Made by a program: the position numbers and the translations under genes. From Synechococcus sp. UW140 (GTDB taxonomy: Bacteria; Cyanobacteriota; Cyanobacteriia; PCC-6307; Cyanobiaceae), in assembly GCF_900474295.1 (NCBI RefSeq), contig NZ_UCOB01000019.1, positions 1 through 57,784 of the forward strand: a DNA stretch of 57,784 nt, read 5' to 3'. Each line of letters starts with the position of its first letter. Within the stretch, counting starts at the first letter, position 1. Positions 17,111-25,594 of this stretch are shown here, piece by piece. The notes beneath the pieces are model-generated. The model worked only from the letters and a program-made list of their open reading frames with translations. It ran no database searches and was not told the origin of the DNA.

Positions 17111-18099
17111 ATTGGCCCGTTCTCTACAGCTTTAGGCGCTGCCCCTATGCGATGCGTGCCCGCTGGGCACTGCTCCATGCCGGGTTGCTGGTTGCGTGGC
17201 GTGAAGTCTCCCTGCAAAGCAAACCGGCGTGTCTGCTTGATGCATCGCCTAAAGGCACCGTGCCGGTGCTGATCACGCCGCAGGGTGGGGTGATTGATGA
17301 AAGCTTGGCGGTGATGCGCTGGGCGTTGCAGCAGGCCGATCCCTTCGATTGGCTTGGCGCTGGTCTTTCGGCTCCGGAACGGGAGGCGATCGATGGGTTG
17401 ATCGCGACGAACGACGGGCCGTTCAAACACCATCTCGATCGCTTCAAATACACCGATCGCTATCTCGGTGCCAGCCGCGAGCAGCACCAGCACCAAGGCC
17501 TTGCGATTCTTTTGGATTGGTCCGAGCGCATCGCTGAGGCCGGTTGGCTGGTGGGTGATCGCTGCAGCCTGGCCGATGCGGCTCTGTGGCCCTTTGTGCG
17601 CCAGTGGCGAATCGCCGATCCGAAGGGCTTTGATCAACACCCTCAGCTTGATTCTTTGCGCTGCTGGCTTCAGGCATTTTTGGATTCCCCCGCGTTCCCT
17701 CGACTGATGGAACGGAGCGATCCATGGCAGTCGAGTGATCGCCTCACCCTGTTCCCTGCAGATGCCGCGGCGGTGCCAGTCGATCAGCCTCTGTTTCATC
17801 TTGCCCTTGCCCCCGATTGGCGGCAGGCCGAGAGGCTTGGCGTCTATCGCGTGTCGACGCGAGGACTGATGCTTGAGCAGGTGGGCTTTGTTCATGCTTC
17901 CACGGCTGATCAACTCGCCGCTACCTATCGGCGCTTTTATGCCGATGCTGGGGACGTGCTGCAGCTCACGATTGATCCGACCCGCATCCCCTATCCCCTG
18001 CGGGCCGACCCAGTCCCCAGTGGTGAGCAGTTTCCCCATCTCTACGGACCTCTACCGGTGGCGGCGGTGACGGCGGTTGCTCCCTATCCATCCTGCTGA
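17107..18099 (+). CDS. Glutathione S-transferase-like protein fused to a DUF952 domain
   Basis: The N-terminal half (about 1-215) is a GST: a thioredoxin-fold start with LYSFRRCPYAMRARWAL (a CPYA active-site motif), the cis-Pro/GSH segment KGTVPVLI, an ESLAVMRW helix and an all-helical C-domain. The remaining 115 residues match DUF952: PLFHLALAPDWRQAERLGVYR, GFVHASTADQLA and a closing LRADPVPSGEQFPHLYGPLP. DUF952 is usually a free-standing protein of about 110 residues with unknown role. The fusion in one frame is clear from the sequence; its biochemical meaning is not. Start and stop are shared with the neighbouring genes, giving a trhO-GST-hypothetical operon. Confidence 0.85.
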   Translation: MNWPVLYSFRRCPYAMRARWALLHAGLLVAWREVSLQSKPACLLDASPKGTVPVLITPQGGVIDESLAVMRWALQQADPFDWLGAGLSAPEREAIDGLIATNDGPFKHHLDRFKYTDRYLGASREQHQHQGLAILLDWSERIAEAGWLVGDRCSLADAALWPFVRQWRIADPKGFDQHPQLDSLRCWLQAFLDSPAFPRLMERSDPWQSSDRLTLFPADAAAVPVDQPLFHLALAPDWRQAERLGVYRVSTRGLMLEQVGFVHASTADQLAATYRRFYADAGDVLQLTIDPTRIPYPLRADPVPSGEQFPHLYGPLPVAAVTAVAPYPSC

Positions 18100-18102
18100 G
18101 TG

Positions 18103-18615
18103 ATGGCTTTCCCCTCCCTGGAGCAACTTGAACAGCAGGCCCAGGCGCGGGCGTTGCTGCTGCGCCTCCAGGTGGGTCGGCCGGTAGGGCTTTGGTCGTT
18201 ACGACTGGTTGTCGCCCAGTCCAGCGGCAATGGTCGTGCTCAGCTGCTGGGAGAGATGAAGGCCTGGGCCCACGGCGGTGCCAGGGGGCTCCAACTCGAC
18301 ACCATGCGGGTGCAGCCACAGGCTCCAGCTGGAGTGGGGGCCTTGGTTTGGGCTGCAACCTTCGCGTGGGCGTTGGAGTGCACACCCTGCCGAAAAGCTC
18401 GCTTGCTGGCGATTGAAGACGATGCCCGCCAGCACCGCCGTTTGGTCCGCTATTTCCAGGCTCTGGGTTTCACACCAACCCGCAGGTTGGCAGGCTCTCC
18501 GTCAGATCTCCCCTTGCGGTTGATCTGGGGAGGGGCTGGCCAAATGATGGTCGGAGACTGTGACGAGGTCCTGACCAGGGCACTGAGGCGCTGGGCTGCC
18601 TCCGCGTGCGGTTGA
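18103..18615 (+). CDS. Conserved hypothetical protein, possibly GNAT-related
   Basis: A 170-residue protein without a family name I can give. The segment CTPCRKARLLAIEDDARQHRRLVRYFQALGF ends like the last part of a GNAT domain (RYF..LGF), and a GRPVGLWSLRL strand near the start could be another piece of that fold; the acetyl-CoA loop is not visible. It begins directly behind the GST-DUF952 stop (GTG at 18100 or ATG at 18103), so it is the third gene of that operon. It converges on lipA. Confidence 0.6.
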   Translation: MAFPSLEQLEQQAQARALLLRLQVGRPVGLWSLRLVVAQSSGNGRAQLLGEMKAWAHGGARGLQLDTMRVQPQAPAGVGALVWAATFAWALECTPCRKARLLAIEDDARQHRRLVRYFQALGFTPTRRLAGSPSDLPLRLIWGGAGQMMVGDCDEVLTRALRRWAASACG

Positions 18616-18668
18616 AAACCTCAGGTCTGATCAACTCTCTTCTTGGGGCAGGCGGCTTGTGGAGTGGT

Positions 18669-19604
18669 TCAGACAGGTGTTGCTGGTCGGTTGGAGGGTT
18701 CAGCGGCGTGGTAGCTGCTGCGTACCAGCGGTCCGCTACGCACATGACTGAAGCCGAGGGCTTGTGCCGTTTCTCCCAGGGCGGTGAATTCATCGGGGTG
18801 CCAATAGCGCTGCACCGGTAGATGGGCCAGGGATGGTCTTAGATACTGGCCAATGGTGATCCGCTCGCAGCCGGCATCCCGCAGAGCTTTCATCGCCTCT
18901 ACCACTTCCGCTTCGGTTTCACCAAGGCCAAGCATGAGCCCGCTTTTGGTGGGAATGGTCGGTGCCAGTTCCCGAGCGGTGGCAAGGAGGCCGAGGGAGC
19001 GGCTGTAGGTGGCGCCGCGCCGCACTTCCCCCTGCAACCGTTCAACCGTTTCCAAGTTGTGGTTGAAGCACACCGGTGCGGCTTCCAGCACGGTGCTCAG
19101 CCGTTTGCGTTGAGCTTGCAATCCGGTAGTTAGATCGGAATGGCCACCCCAGAAATCGGGGGTGAGCACTTCGATTTGCACGAGCGGGTTGCGCTGGCGG
19201 ATTGCTGCCATGGTGGTCGTGAATAACGTCGCCCCGTGGTCGGTGAGGTCGTCGCGGGCAACAGCGGTGAGCACGACGTAGCGAAGGCCCATGTCTTGCA
19301 CCGCATCGGCGATCCTCTCCGCTTCGAGGGGGTCGAGGGGCATTGGGGCGCGACCCTTCTCCACTTGGCAGAAGGCACAGCTGCGGGTGCAGATGGAGCC
19401 GCCTAGCAGGAACGTGGCGGTGCCGGCTGCATAGCACTCAGCCCGATTCGGGCATCGTCCTTCTTCGCAGATCGTGTGCAATCCGCCTGCTTTCACTAGA
19501 CCCTGCACGGTCTCCAATTGGGAGACCGTGCCGATGGGTCGCCTGAGCCATTCAGGCAGACGTTCCTGAGGACGGATCTGGCTATAGCGGCTGGGCTTGT
19601 TCAT
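18669..19604 (-). CDS. lipA: Lipoyl synthase
   Basis: LipA inserts two sulfurs into octanoyl groups on E2 and H-protein domains. It has both iron-sulfur motifs of the family: the auxiliary cluster CxxxxCxxxxxC in [12 protein letters not shown] (Cys 46, 51, 57) and the radical SAM CxxxCxxC in CTRSCAFC (Cys 72, 76, 79). The terminal RSSYHA contains the conserved Ser that binds the auxiliary cluster. The frame stays open to 19679, overlapping recR; I prefer the ATG at 19604 ([13 protein letters not shown]), with 19616 as an alternative. About 311 residues. The gene follows recR with a short gap. Confidence 0.94.
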   Translation of the reverse strand: MNKPSRYSQIRPQERLPEWLRRPIGTVSQLETVQGLVKAGGLHTICEEGRCPNRAECYAAGTATFLLGGSICTRSCAFCQVEKGRAPMPLDPLEAERIADAVQDMGLRYVVLTAVARDDLTDHGATLFTTTMAAIRQRNPLVQIEVLTPDFWGGHSDLTTGLQAQRKRLSTVLEAAPVCFNHNLETVERLQGEVRRGATYSRSLGLLATARELAPTIPTKSGLMLGLGETEAEVVEAMKALRDAGCERITIGQYLRPSLAHLPVQRYWHPDEFTALGETAQALGFSHVRSGPLVRSSYHAAEPSNRPATPV

Positions 19605-19623
19605 CGGTGAACTCATCCTCGAC

Positions 19624-20193
19624 TCATTCAACGGCGCGTCGCCCTTCCAAGGCTCGAGACAGGGTGACATCGTCGGCATATTCCAGTTCGCTACCCACCG
19701 GTAAGCCGTAGGCGATCCGGCTCACCTCGGTGAAGGGTTTGAGCAACCTTGCCAAATAAAGGCTAGTGGTATCTCCCTCCACGCTTGGAGTAAGCGCCAG
19801 GATCACTTCTTTGATGCTGTCTTGCCCGACCCTTTGCACCAGGCTGGTGATCTGGAGCATCTCTGGACCGATTCCGTCCATCGGCGAGATCAGACCTCCG
19901 AGTACGTGGTATCTGCCGCTGTATTCACGGGTGCGTTCCAGAGCGAGAAGATCGCGGGAATCCGCGACCACGCAGATCATTCCGTTGTTGCGTTCTGGGT
20001 TGCGGCAGATTTCACAGGTCGGTTCGGCGCTGAGGTGGAAGCAGGTCTGACACTGGCCCACCTGGCTGCGCGCGGCTAGCAGCGCCTCGGCAAAGCTCTG
20101 GATCTGTTCCTCGGGTTGGCGGAGCAGATGCAGGGCCAGCCGCTGCGCGGTTCGGGGGCCGATCCCCGGCAGCCGTTCAAATTGATCGATCAA
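19624..20193 (-). CDS. recR: Recombination mediator RecR
   Basis: RecR works with RecO and RecF to load RecA on gapped DNA. The helix-hairpin-helix [19 protein letters not shown], a four-Cys zinc finger ([19 protein letters not shown]) and a Toprim domain ([31 protein letters not shown]) are all present. Start choice is a problem: the first ATG/GTG/TTG-type codon is a TTG at 20193, yet conserved N-terminal sequence ([16 protein letters not shown]) continues upstream to a stop at 20248-20250 without another standard start. A CTG at 20223 would give the expected FTRPLAR N-terminus. No strong ribosome-binding site is seen at either. Confidence 0.92.
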   Translation of the reverse strand: MIDQFERLPGIGPRTAQRLALHLLRQPEEQIQSFAEALLAARSQVGQCQTCFHLSAEPTCEICRNPERNNGMICVVADSRDLLALERTREYSGRYHVLGGLISPMDGIGPEMLQITSLVQRVGQDSIKEVILALTPSVEGDTTSLYLARLLKPFTEVSRIAYGLPVGSELEYADDVTLSRALEGRRAVE

Positions 20194-20295
20194 CCGGGCC
20201 AGCGGTCGGGTGAAGCCGCTCAGAGGTTTGCTGCAATTGCCGGAAATCTAGGCAGGCCATCCAAGGCAGAATGTCTTCAGGTCCTGATTCTGTAG

Positions 20296-20850
20296 ATGCC
20301 TTCGTTGCTGCACTCTTCGCTGCGTCTGCTGATGTCGCTGCTCTGCGTTGTGATGCTCACAGCCTGCAGCGGTACTGCAGCCGGGCTCAATTCCTTCCAA
20401 AGTCCAGATGGCCGCTACGCCTTTCTTTATCCAAGCGGCTGGACCCGGGTGGCAGTCAGTGGCGGGCCCCAGGTGGTATTCCATGACCTGATCAACAGTG
20501 ATGAAACCGTGAGCCTTGTGGTCTCAGAGGTGGATGCCGATGATGAGCTCGAACAATTGGGCAGTGTCGTGGCTGTTGGTGAGCGGCTTCGCCGGGATGT
20601 GATCGCTCCGGCTGGCAGCGGCCGCGATGCAGAACTGGTCGAGGCTCGAGAGCGTGAAGCGTCGGGCCACACGTTCTACGACCTTGAATACGCCGTCCAT
20701 CTCCAGGACCGTGACCGCCATGAATTGGCCACGGTGGTGGTTGATCGTGGTCGCCTCTACACCTTGGCGGCAAGTACGAATGAGCTTCGTTGGCCCAAGG
20801 TGAAGGGTCTGTTTGAACGGGTGGTCAATTCCTTCACCCTTTTGATCTGA
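20296..20850 (+). CDS. psbP: PsbP-family lipoprotein (CyanoP)
   Basis: A 184-residue exported protein with a lipoprotein signal peptide: hydrophobic helix LLMSLLCVVM then lipobox LTAC (lipidated Cys24). The mature part is PsbP-like: GLNSFQSPDGRYAFLYPSGWTRV, VVFHDLINSDETVSLVVSEV, and the C-terminal YTLAASTNELRWPKVKGLFERVVNSF. CyanoP is a thylakoid-lumen assembly factor of photosystem II. The gene is divergent from recR with a gap of about 100 bp that must hold both promoters. Confidence 0.92.
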   Translation: MPSLLHSSLRLLMSLLCVVMLTACSGTAAGLNSFQSPDGRYAFLYPSGWTRVAVSGGPQVVFHDLINSDETVSLVVSEVDADDELEQLGSVVAVGERLRRDVIAPAGSGRDAELVEAREREASGHTFYDLEYAVHLQDRDRHELATVVVDRGRLYTLAASTNELRWPKVKGLFERVVNSFTLLI

Positions 20851-20896
20851 TCCTCCGCACAAGACAGGTCGATGGGAACACGTCAAGCTTGCGGCT

Positions 20897-22210
20897 ATGA
20901 GGTCTCTCCCATCCATCCGTAGCCTGAGGCAGCGCTGGCATGATCTGAGTGATCACCAGCAGGTCGGTGTTTCGTTGGTGGGGGTCGCCGGCCTGTTCTG
21001 CGGCTGGTTGCTGTTTTGGCCTGTGCCGACCCAGGTGCAGGGCAAGGGGGTACTGATTTATCCAGACAACGCCGGCATCCTCAACGCCCGTGCCGGTGGT
21101 CAGGTGTTAAACGTGGCCGTGAAGATTGGCGATCGGGTTCGCAAGGGTGAGGAGCTGATGCGCCTTTACCTGCCGGTACTGGAACGAGAGCTCGAACAGC
21201 AGAAGGGCAATCTTGCCCAGCTCCGTCGACAAAACAATGACCTGAATCAGCGTGATGCACTGCGTCTGTCGACGGCTCGTGCAGCTCTAGAGACCACCCT
21301 TGCCAAGCTCATCGATGATGAGAAGCGGTTGAGCCAGCTGCTGTCCACCTACAACGCCAAGGTCACCAATCTCAACTGGCTGGCTCGACGTTCTGTGGTG
21401 GCACCACTCTCGGAAGCCGTGGTTTCTGCCGAGCAGGGGCTGACTGGCACAAGCGTTCAGCTGGATGACGTCAAGATTCAGCGCAAGCAGGCGATGACAG
21501 CCTTTCAGCAGATTGAGCTCGGAATTGAAACCGAGCAGTTGAACCGCAACTTCGCTATCGCGGATCTGGAGCGGCAGATTGCGGTCACCGAAGCCAAGAT
21601 CGCTTACGACGGCACAGTCAGTGCTGGGCGTGACGGTGACGTTCTTGACCTCCAGGTGATTGCCGGCCAGACGATCAAGATTGGTGATCGCCTCGGCACC
21701 ATTGGCCGTGGTGCGAACTCGGAACAACGGGAACCCAGTGACCTGATGGCCGTGGCCTACTTTGCACCTGCTGATGCACGACGTCTGCCGAGGGGCCTGC
21801 CTGTGGAGGTCGTACCGCTCTGGAATCAGCGAGGTCGTTTTGGTGGCATCGAAGGATCGGTCCGCTCTGTGCTCAGTCTGCCGGCAACGGCAGACGATAT
21901 CTCCACGACGATCGGCAATCCGCAGTTGGCTGAGGAGCTCGTCAAGGATGGTCCCGTGATGCGGGCAGAGATCGACCTAGCCCGCGACCCTCGCTCCGAT
22001 GATGGCTACCGCTGGACCCTGTCCCAGGGGAGTGGGGTCTTCCCCATTCGAGATGGTCTCACCATCGATACCTTCGCCTACGTCGAATGGCGATCGGCAA
22101 TTACCTATATCTTGCCCGGAATGCGATCGCTCACGGGTGGCTATCGCACCCTACGCATTGACCGACTCTGGGATCTTCCCTTCCTACGTCAGCCCGGTAC
22201 CTCTCCCTGA
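20897..22210 (+). CDS. HlyD-type membrane fusion protein (NHLP secretion-like)
   Basis: A 437-residue periplasmic adaptor. One membrane helix (about 24-42), the first lipoyl half-motif (GGQVLNVAVKIGDRVRKGEEL), a long coiled-coil hairpin (about 85-200), the second lipoyl half (GDVLDLQVIAGQTIKIGDRLG) and a beta-barrel region follow in the HlyD order. The overall form resembles the NHLP bacteriocin-system secretion protein family, yet no peptidase-ABC partner or leader-peptide gene is nearby. Its stop overlaps the start of a 56-residue membrane protein (TGATG), and two FUSC genes follow tail to tail, which argues instead for a FUSC-dependent efflux function (inference). Confidence 0.82.
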   Translation: MRSLPSIRSLRQRWHDLSDHQQVGVSLVGVAGLFCGWLLFWPVPTQVQGKGVLIYPDNAGILNARAGGQVLNVAVKIGDRVRKGEELMRLYLPVLERELEQQKGNLAQLRRQNNDLNQRDALRLSTARAALETTLAKLIDDEKRLSQLLSTYNAKVTNLNWLARRSVVAPLSEAVVSAEQGLTGTSVQLDDVKIQRKQAMTAFQQIELGIETEQLNRNFAIADLERQIAVTEAKIAYDGTVSAGRDGDVLDLQVIAGQTIKIGDRLGTIGRGANSEQREPSDLMAVAYFAPADARRLPRGLPVEVVPLWNQRGRFGGIEGSVRSVLSLPATADDISTTIGNPQLAEELVKDGPVMRAEIDLARDPRSDDGYRWTLSQGSGVFPIRDGLTIDTFAYVEWRSAITYILPGMRSLTGGYRTLRIDRLWDLPFLRQPGTSP

Positions 22211-22380
22211 TGACTCTGAGACCACTGTTGCGCCAGGAGCTCCCTTGGCTGATCTCCGAAGCTGTTTTGCTGGTGGTACTGATGAATGCCAACCCTCCGG
22301 AGCTGTGGTTCTGGCTTGTGGTGTTTCTGGTGATCTTCGCCTATCGGATCGAACGCTGGTGGTCCTCGCGGCAGCGCTGA
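22210..22380 (+). CDS. Small membrane protein coupled to the fusion protein
   Basis: A 56-residue protein: M-T-L-R-P-L-L-R-Q-E-L-P-W then two hydrophobic stretches (ISEAVLLVVLMNA and LWFWLVVFLVIFAY) and a basic tail (RIERWWSSRQR). Its ATG shares a base with the stop of the fusion-protein gene (TGATG), so translation is coupled. By position and topology it recalls the small AaeX/DUF1656-type subunit that accompanies fusion proteins and FUSC transporters in proteobacteria, but I see no sequence match that proves this. It ends 9 bases before the converging FUSC gene. Confidence 0.6.
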   Translation: MTLRPLLRQELPWLISEAVLLVVLMNANPPELWFWLVVFLVIFAYRIERWWSSRQR

Positions 22381-22389
22381 TCACAGAGC

Positions 22390-23577
22390 TCAGTCGTCTT
22401 TCTGCCCATCCATGTTTTGTGTAGGCGTTATCGGCTGAGGCTTTCTCCCTCGCTCACTCGATGATGCATTGCTCATCGTTGCGATCCCATCGCTGATGAC
22501 GACCAGTTGTTCGATCAAGGTGGTGCGAACGATCAGCTGGCGCAGTCTGGGGCGGGGCAGGTCTCCTTCCACTGCCTTGCAGGTGCTGGTGAGTTGCTGG
22601 TTCAGTCGCTCCCCTTCTTGGTGCAGTGCCGTCACCGTCTTGTGTAGACAAGCGGCCGTGAATGCGCTGTTGCCGGTTTGCGTCAAGGTGCTGAGATCAC
22701 GAACCAGCATCGTGAGTAGGTGTTCCATCAACTGCAGGACCTCAGCTTCTTGGTGATGGAGTTGTGTTAGAGGCCCAGGACCGTGGATTGGTGGAGGCAG
22801 GCACGCCATCCCGGAAACCACGCTCACGGTTTGGGAGCACATCCAGTCGATCTGGCTCCAGAGCAGATAGAGAGGTTGCTGTTCTGGGTTGAGCCCTAGC
22901 TCCAGCTGGGCGTCTTGCCTCTTCAGACGGATGGCGGCCAGCTGATGCAAGAGGTGATTGCGTTCTGTCTCGCGGCGTTGTGAGCGGTTGCTGCCTGTTC
23001 CCTCCTGCTTCAGACGTGAGGCTTCCCAGCTCAATTCCTCTGCGATCACCTGCATCAGTCGCCCCTGCTGGCGGTGTAGATCGGGAATCGCTTGGCTTGG
23101 CCAGATCCAGCGGCTGGCCCAGAGAGAGAGCGCGATGCCGAGGGCTGTCCACACCAGTCGCAACGGGCCCCAGGTTGTTTCCGTGGCGTTATGGACCAGC
23201 CAACCCATCACGATGATGTTGCCGGCCACTTTGTAGCCAACCTCGAGGCCGAGCATCCCCCCCAGCAGCCGTGTGCTGGCAAGGGCCATGCCGATCGCCA
23301 GGGCTAGGGGAAGGGCCAGGCTCTTGGAAAAGATGATCAGAAGTAGGACGCCCATGAGCGATCCAAGCAGGCGTTGCACTCCCAGCTTCAGGGCGTTGCC
23401 GTAGCTGCTTGATAACACCGTCGCCGTGGTCATCGGTAGGTAGTAGCCGTAAGGAATCGGACTGAGTAGACCGAAGCCCGCTGCTAGGCCCGTCACGATG
23501 GCCAGCCGCAGGTCACTGCGTAGTAACCAAGGGTTCTGATTGAGGCGACGCTTGGTTTGCGTTGTTGCGTTCCTCAC
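22390..23577 (-). CDS. FUSC-family membrane protein, second half-transporter
   Basis: A 395-residue protein with about six membrane helices in the first 190 residues and a helical cytoplasmic tail. The FUSC core is visible: PIPYGYYLPMTTATVLSS, then GNALKLGVQRLLGSLMGVLLLI (consensus R-x-x-G-T/S-x-x-G). FUSC proteins export aromatic acids (AaeB) or relate to fusaric-acid resistance and plant aluminium-activated channels. Full-length bacterial FUSC proteins hold two such modules; here each module is a separate gene. The GTG start overlaps the upstream FUSC stop by four bases (GTGA). The tail carries many Gln/His/Leu helices and the end is TQNMDGQKDD. Confidence 0.8.
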   Translation of the reverse strand: MRNATTQTKRRLNQNPWLLRSDLRLAIVTGLAAGFGLLSPIPYGYYLPMTTATVLSSSYGNALKLGVQRLLGSLMGVLLLIIFSKSLALPLALAIGMALASTRLLGGMLGLEVGYKVAGNIIVMGWLVHNATETTWGPLRLVWTALGIALSLWASRWIWPSQAIPDLHRQQGRLMQVIAEELSWEASRLKQEGTGSNRSQRRETERNHLLHQLAAIRLKRQDAQLELGLNPEQQPLYLLWSQIDWMCSQTVSVVSGMACLPPPIHGPGPLTQLHHQEAEVLQLMEHLLTMLVRDLSTLTQTGNSAFTAACLHKTVTALHQEGERLNQQLTSTCKAVEGDLPRPRLRQLIVRTTLIEQLVVISDGIATMSNASSSERGRKPQPITPTQNMDGQKDD

Positions 23578-24527
23578 GTCACCGCAGCCTCAATGCGTTC
23601 CTGGCTGCGCAGCAGCCAGCGCAGCCGTGTGACTTCCTCCTCTAATGCGATTCGCAGCGGTGTCTGAGGATGGTCTGTCTCTCGAAGGTTTAGTCGGCTC
23701 CAGCCTTGGGCGTGGTGGTGATCAAGTTGTTGACTCAGTTCAGGAATGGCATGGTCAGGGTGGCGGTAGAGACGTTCCAGTAGACGCTCCACAAGCAACC
23801 AGCGCGGCTGAAGTGTGTTCCAGAGCAACACGCGTTGCCGCCAGCGTTGACGTTCAAGTTTGGAATGGCGATAGGGGTCGAGGCTTGTCTCTACAGCGAC
23901 GAGGCGCTCCATCTCCAACAGGTTGCGCGTCACGGGTTCGGCATTCACCGCTGGTACTGATCCGCCGTTCGCGAGGGCTTGTTGGTGGAGCGCAAGGCGC
24001 TGGTGCAGCATCTGCTTCTGCAGTGCATTTAGTTCTTCCAGGCGCGCCAGTCTGTTTTTCGGCCAGAGCATGCGTCCCATGACCAGCGCAACCACGATTC
24101 CGATCAGGGTGTCGACGCTGCGGTTGAACACATACCCCCAATTGAGCAGCGAATATCCCGGAATTCCAAGGAACATGATTGTGATAATGGCTGCGGTCGA
24201 AAGACCGCTGCTCCAGCCAAGGCGCCGCAGCAGAGGGATGCTGATCAGCAGACTGACGAGGATGCCGATCCAGCCAGACAGGATTGTGTGCACGATGAAG
24301 GTGACCAATCCACCTGTGATCGTGCCGAGTATGCGCCCGCGGGCAGCGCGGAACGTGTTCTCATCCTGGTCGTCGACCACAAAGATCACCGCCATCAGGG
24401 GATACCACAGGTAGGTGATGCGCTGGAAGTGCTGGGCGATCGCACAGGTGATCAGAACGCTCAGCCCAAGGCGCAGGCTTTGTCGCACCAGGTTGCTCTT
24501 CACCGATGCCATTGCAGCCGTAGTCAT
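23574..24527 (-). CDS. FUSC-family membrane protein, first half-transporter
   Basis: A 317-residue protein. Membrane helices fill about 17-170: LRLGLSVLITCAIAQHF, YLWYPLMAVIFVVDDQDENTF, then AARGRILGTITGGLVTFIVH, the canonical R-x-x-G-T-x-x-G of FUSC, and several more. A cytoplasmic helical tail follows. It is translated first in a two-gene unit and coupled by a four-base overlap to the second FUSC gene. The pair could assemble as a heterodimer equal to one full FUSC transporter (inference). The facing fusion-protein gene on the other strand would supply the periplasmic adaptor. Confidence 0.8.
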   Translation of the reverse strand: MTTAAMASVKSNLVRQSLRLGLSVLITCAIAQHFQRITYLWYPLMAVIFVVDDQDENTFRAARGRILGTITGGLVTFIVHTILSGWIGILVSLLISIPLLRRLGWSSGLSTAAIITIMFLGIPGYSLLNWGYVFNRSVDTLIGIVVALVMGRMLWPKNRLARLEELNALQKQMLHQRLALHQQALANGGSVPAVNAEPVTRNLLEMERLVAVETSLDPYRHSKLERQRWRQRVLLWNTLQPRWLLVERLLERLYRHPDHAIPELSQQLDHHHAQGWSRLNLRETDHPQTPLRIALEEEVTRLRWLLRSQERIEAAVT

Positions 24528-24581
24528 TGTGCTTCCAATGACTCACTTCAGCTTGGCCTCTGTTGCGCAGCTCCCCTCCCC

Positions 24582-25523
24582 TTAAAACTGTGGTCGGTAA
24601 CGCCAGTTGCTGTTGTTGCCTGAGTGCTCCTCCTCTGCATTGAATCGTCTCGGGGAATGGCTGGGCCATTGTGTATCGAGGTAGCTGATCCCATCACGCT
24701 CGAAGGGGGTCGCGTCCAACCGCTCAGCCTTCAGTTCAGTGGTGCCCATCGCGGTGATCAGGCCACCAAGCTCCATGGGGCCGAGATCGGTCTTGAGGTT
24801 GCGACCGGCGGCGGAGATTAAGGCCGGCAGACGCATGATGTTGTCTGGTTTGGTCAGTGATCCAAACAGGCTTTTGATCACGAGTTGCTGACGTTTCAGC
24901 CTGCCGAAATCTCCTTCTCCATCATTACGCCAGCGGAGAAATCCCTCCAGATCCCGACCTTTTAAAACTTGGCGTCCGGGCTGCAGGTCGATGTAGAGCC
25001 CCTGTGAATTGTCAACGTAGTAGAGCCGTTTGGGTACATCGATCGTGACGCCACCCATCAGATCGCTAATACTGCGGATCCCTTCCAGATTGACCAGGAT
25101 GTAATGCTGAATCGGTCGACCCATCAGGCGGCTGAGTTCTTGCTGAACGGCATCGGTGCCGCCGTAGGCGTACAACGCATTCGCCTTCATCGGTCCGAAC
25201 CGGGCCGAATTGACGTAGCTGTCTCTTGGGATCTGTGTGATTTTTGTCTGACTGTTCTCCACCCGGATCGTGAACATCGTGTCGGTGTTTCCCCCACCGG
25301 CATCCATGCCGAGTATCACCACTTCACGATCGCCAATTCCGCTCCAGGCGGTGAAGGGATTGGTGAGGGGAAGTCCCAGCAGCGCTGACTGCCGATTGCT
25401 CTCCGGCATCAGCATTGTGGTCAGTGGTAGAGCCAGCAGCAGCCCTGATCCCAACCCGAGCGCGATGGCGATCCCCAGGGATCGAGCACGCGGTCCAACC
25501 CGCTCGGGCTCAGGTGTTGTCAT
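24582..25523 (-). CDS. LytR-CpsA-Psr (LCP) family protein
   Basis: A 313-residue protein with one N-terminal membrane anchor (LGIAIALGLGSGLLLALPL) and an extracytoplasmic LCP domain. Family landmarks: VILGMDAGGGNTDTMFTIRV, the Arg-containing ITQIPRDSYVN, KANALYAYGG, the helix preceding IQHYILVNLEGIRSISDLMGGVTIDV, and the FLRWRNDGEGDFGRLKRQQ that holds the conserved Arg/Asp residues. LCP enzymes transfer lipid-linked polymers to peptidoglycan; in cyanobacteria a role in attaching polysaccharide is inferred. It lies upstream of the FUSC pair on the same strand with a 54-base gap. Confidence 0.9.
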   Translation of the reverse strand: MTTPEPERVGPRARSLGIAIALGLGSGLLLALPLTTMLMPESNRQSALLGLPLTNPFTAWSGIGDREVVILGMDAGGGNTDTMFTIRVENSQTKITQIPRDSYVNSARFGPMKANALYAYGGTDAVQQELSRLMGRPIQHYILVNLEGIRSISDLMGGVTIDVPKRLYYVDNSQGLYIDLQPGRQVLKGRDLEGFLRWRNDGEGDFGRLKRQQLVIKSLFGSLTKPDNIMRLPALISAAGRNLKTDLGPMELGGLITAMGTTELKAERLDATPFERDGISYLDTQWPSHSPRRFNAEEEHSGNNSNWRYRPQF

Positions 25524-25579
25524 GAAGCAAGCTTAGGTCGGCCTTAGTCTCTTCTTTATTCAATCTTTGGTTTTTGCAG

Positions 25580-25594
25580 AGGCGCATCGCGCCT
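25580..25594 (-). terminator. Hairpin at the end of the antiporter gene
   Basis: AGGCGC-ATC-GCGCCT is a perfect 6-bp stem with a 3-base loop that overlaps the stop codon of the antiporter gene. No T-run follows on the minus strand; a weak terminator or mRNA end-protecting stem. Confidence 0.35.

Noticed and set aside
20897-22210. A full NHLP bacteriocin export system
   Set aside because: Only the adaptor resembles it; no ABC peptidase, no leader peptide and no modification enzyme are in the neighbourhood.
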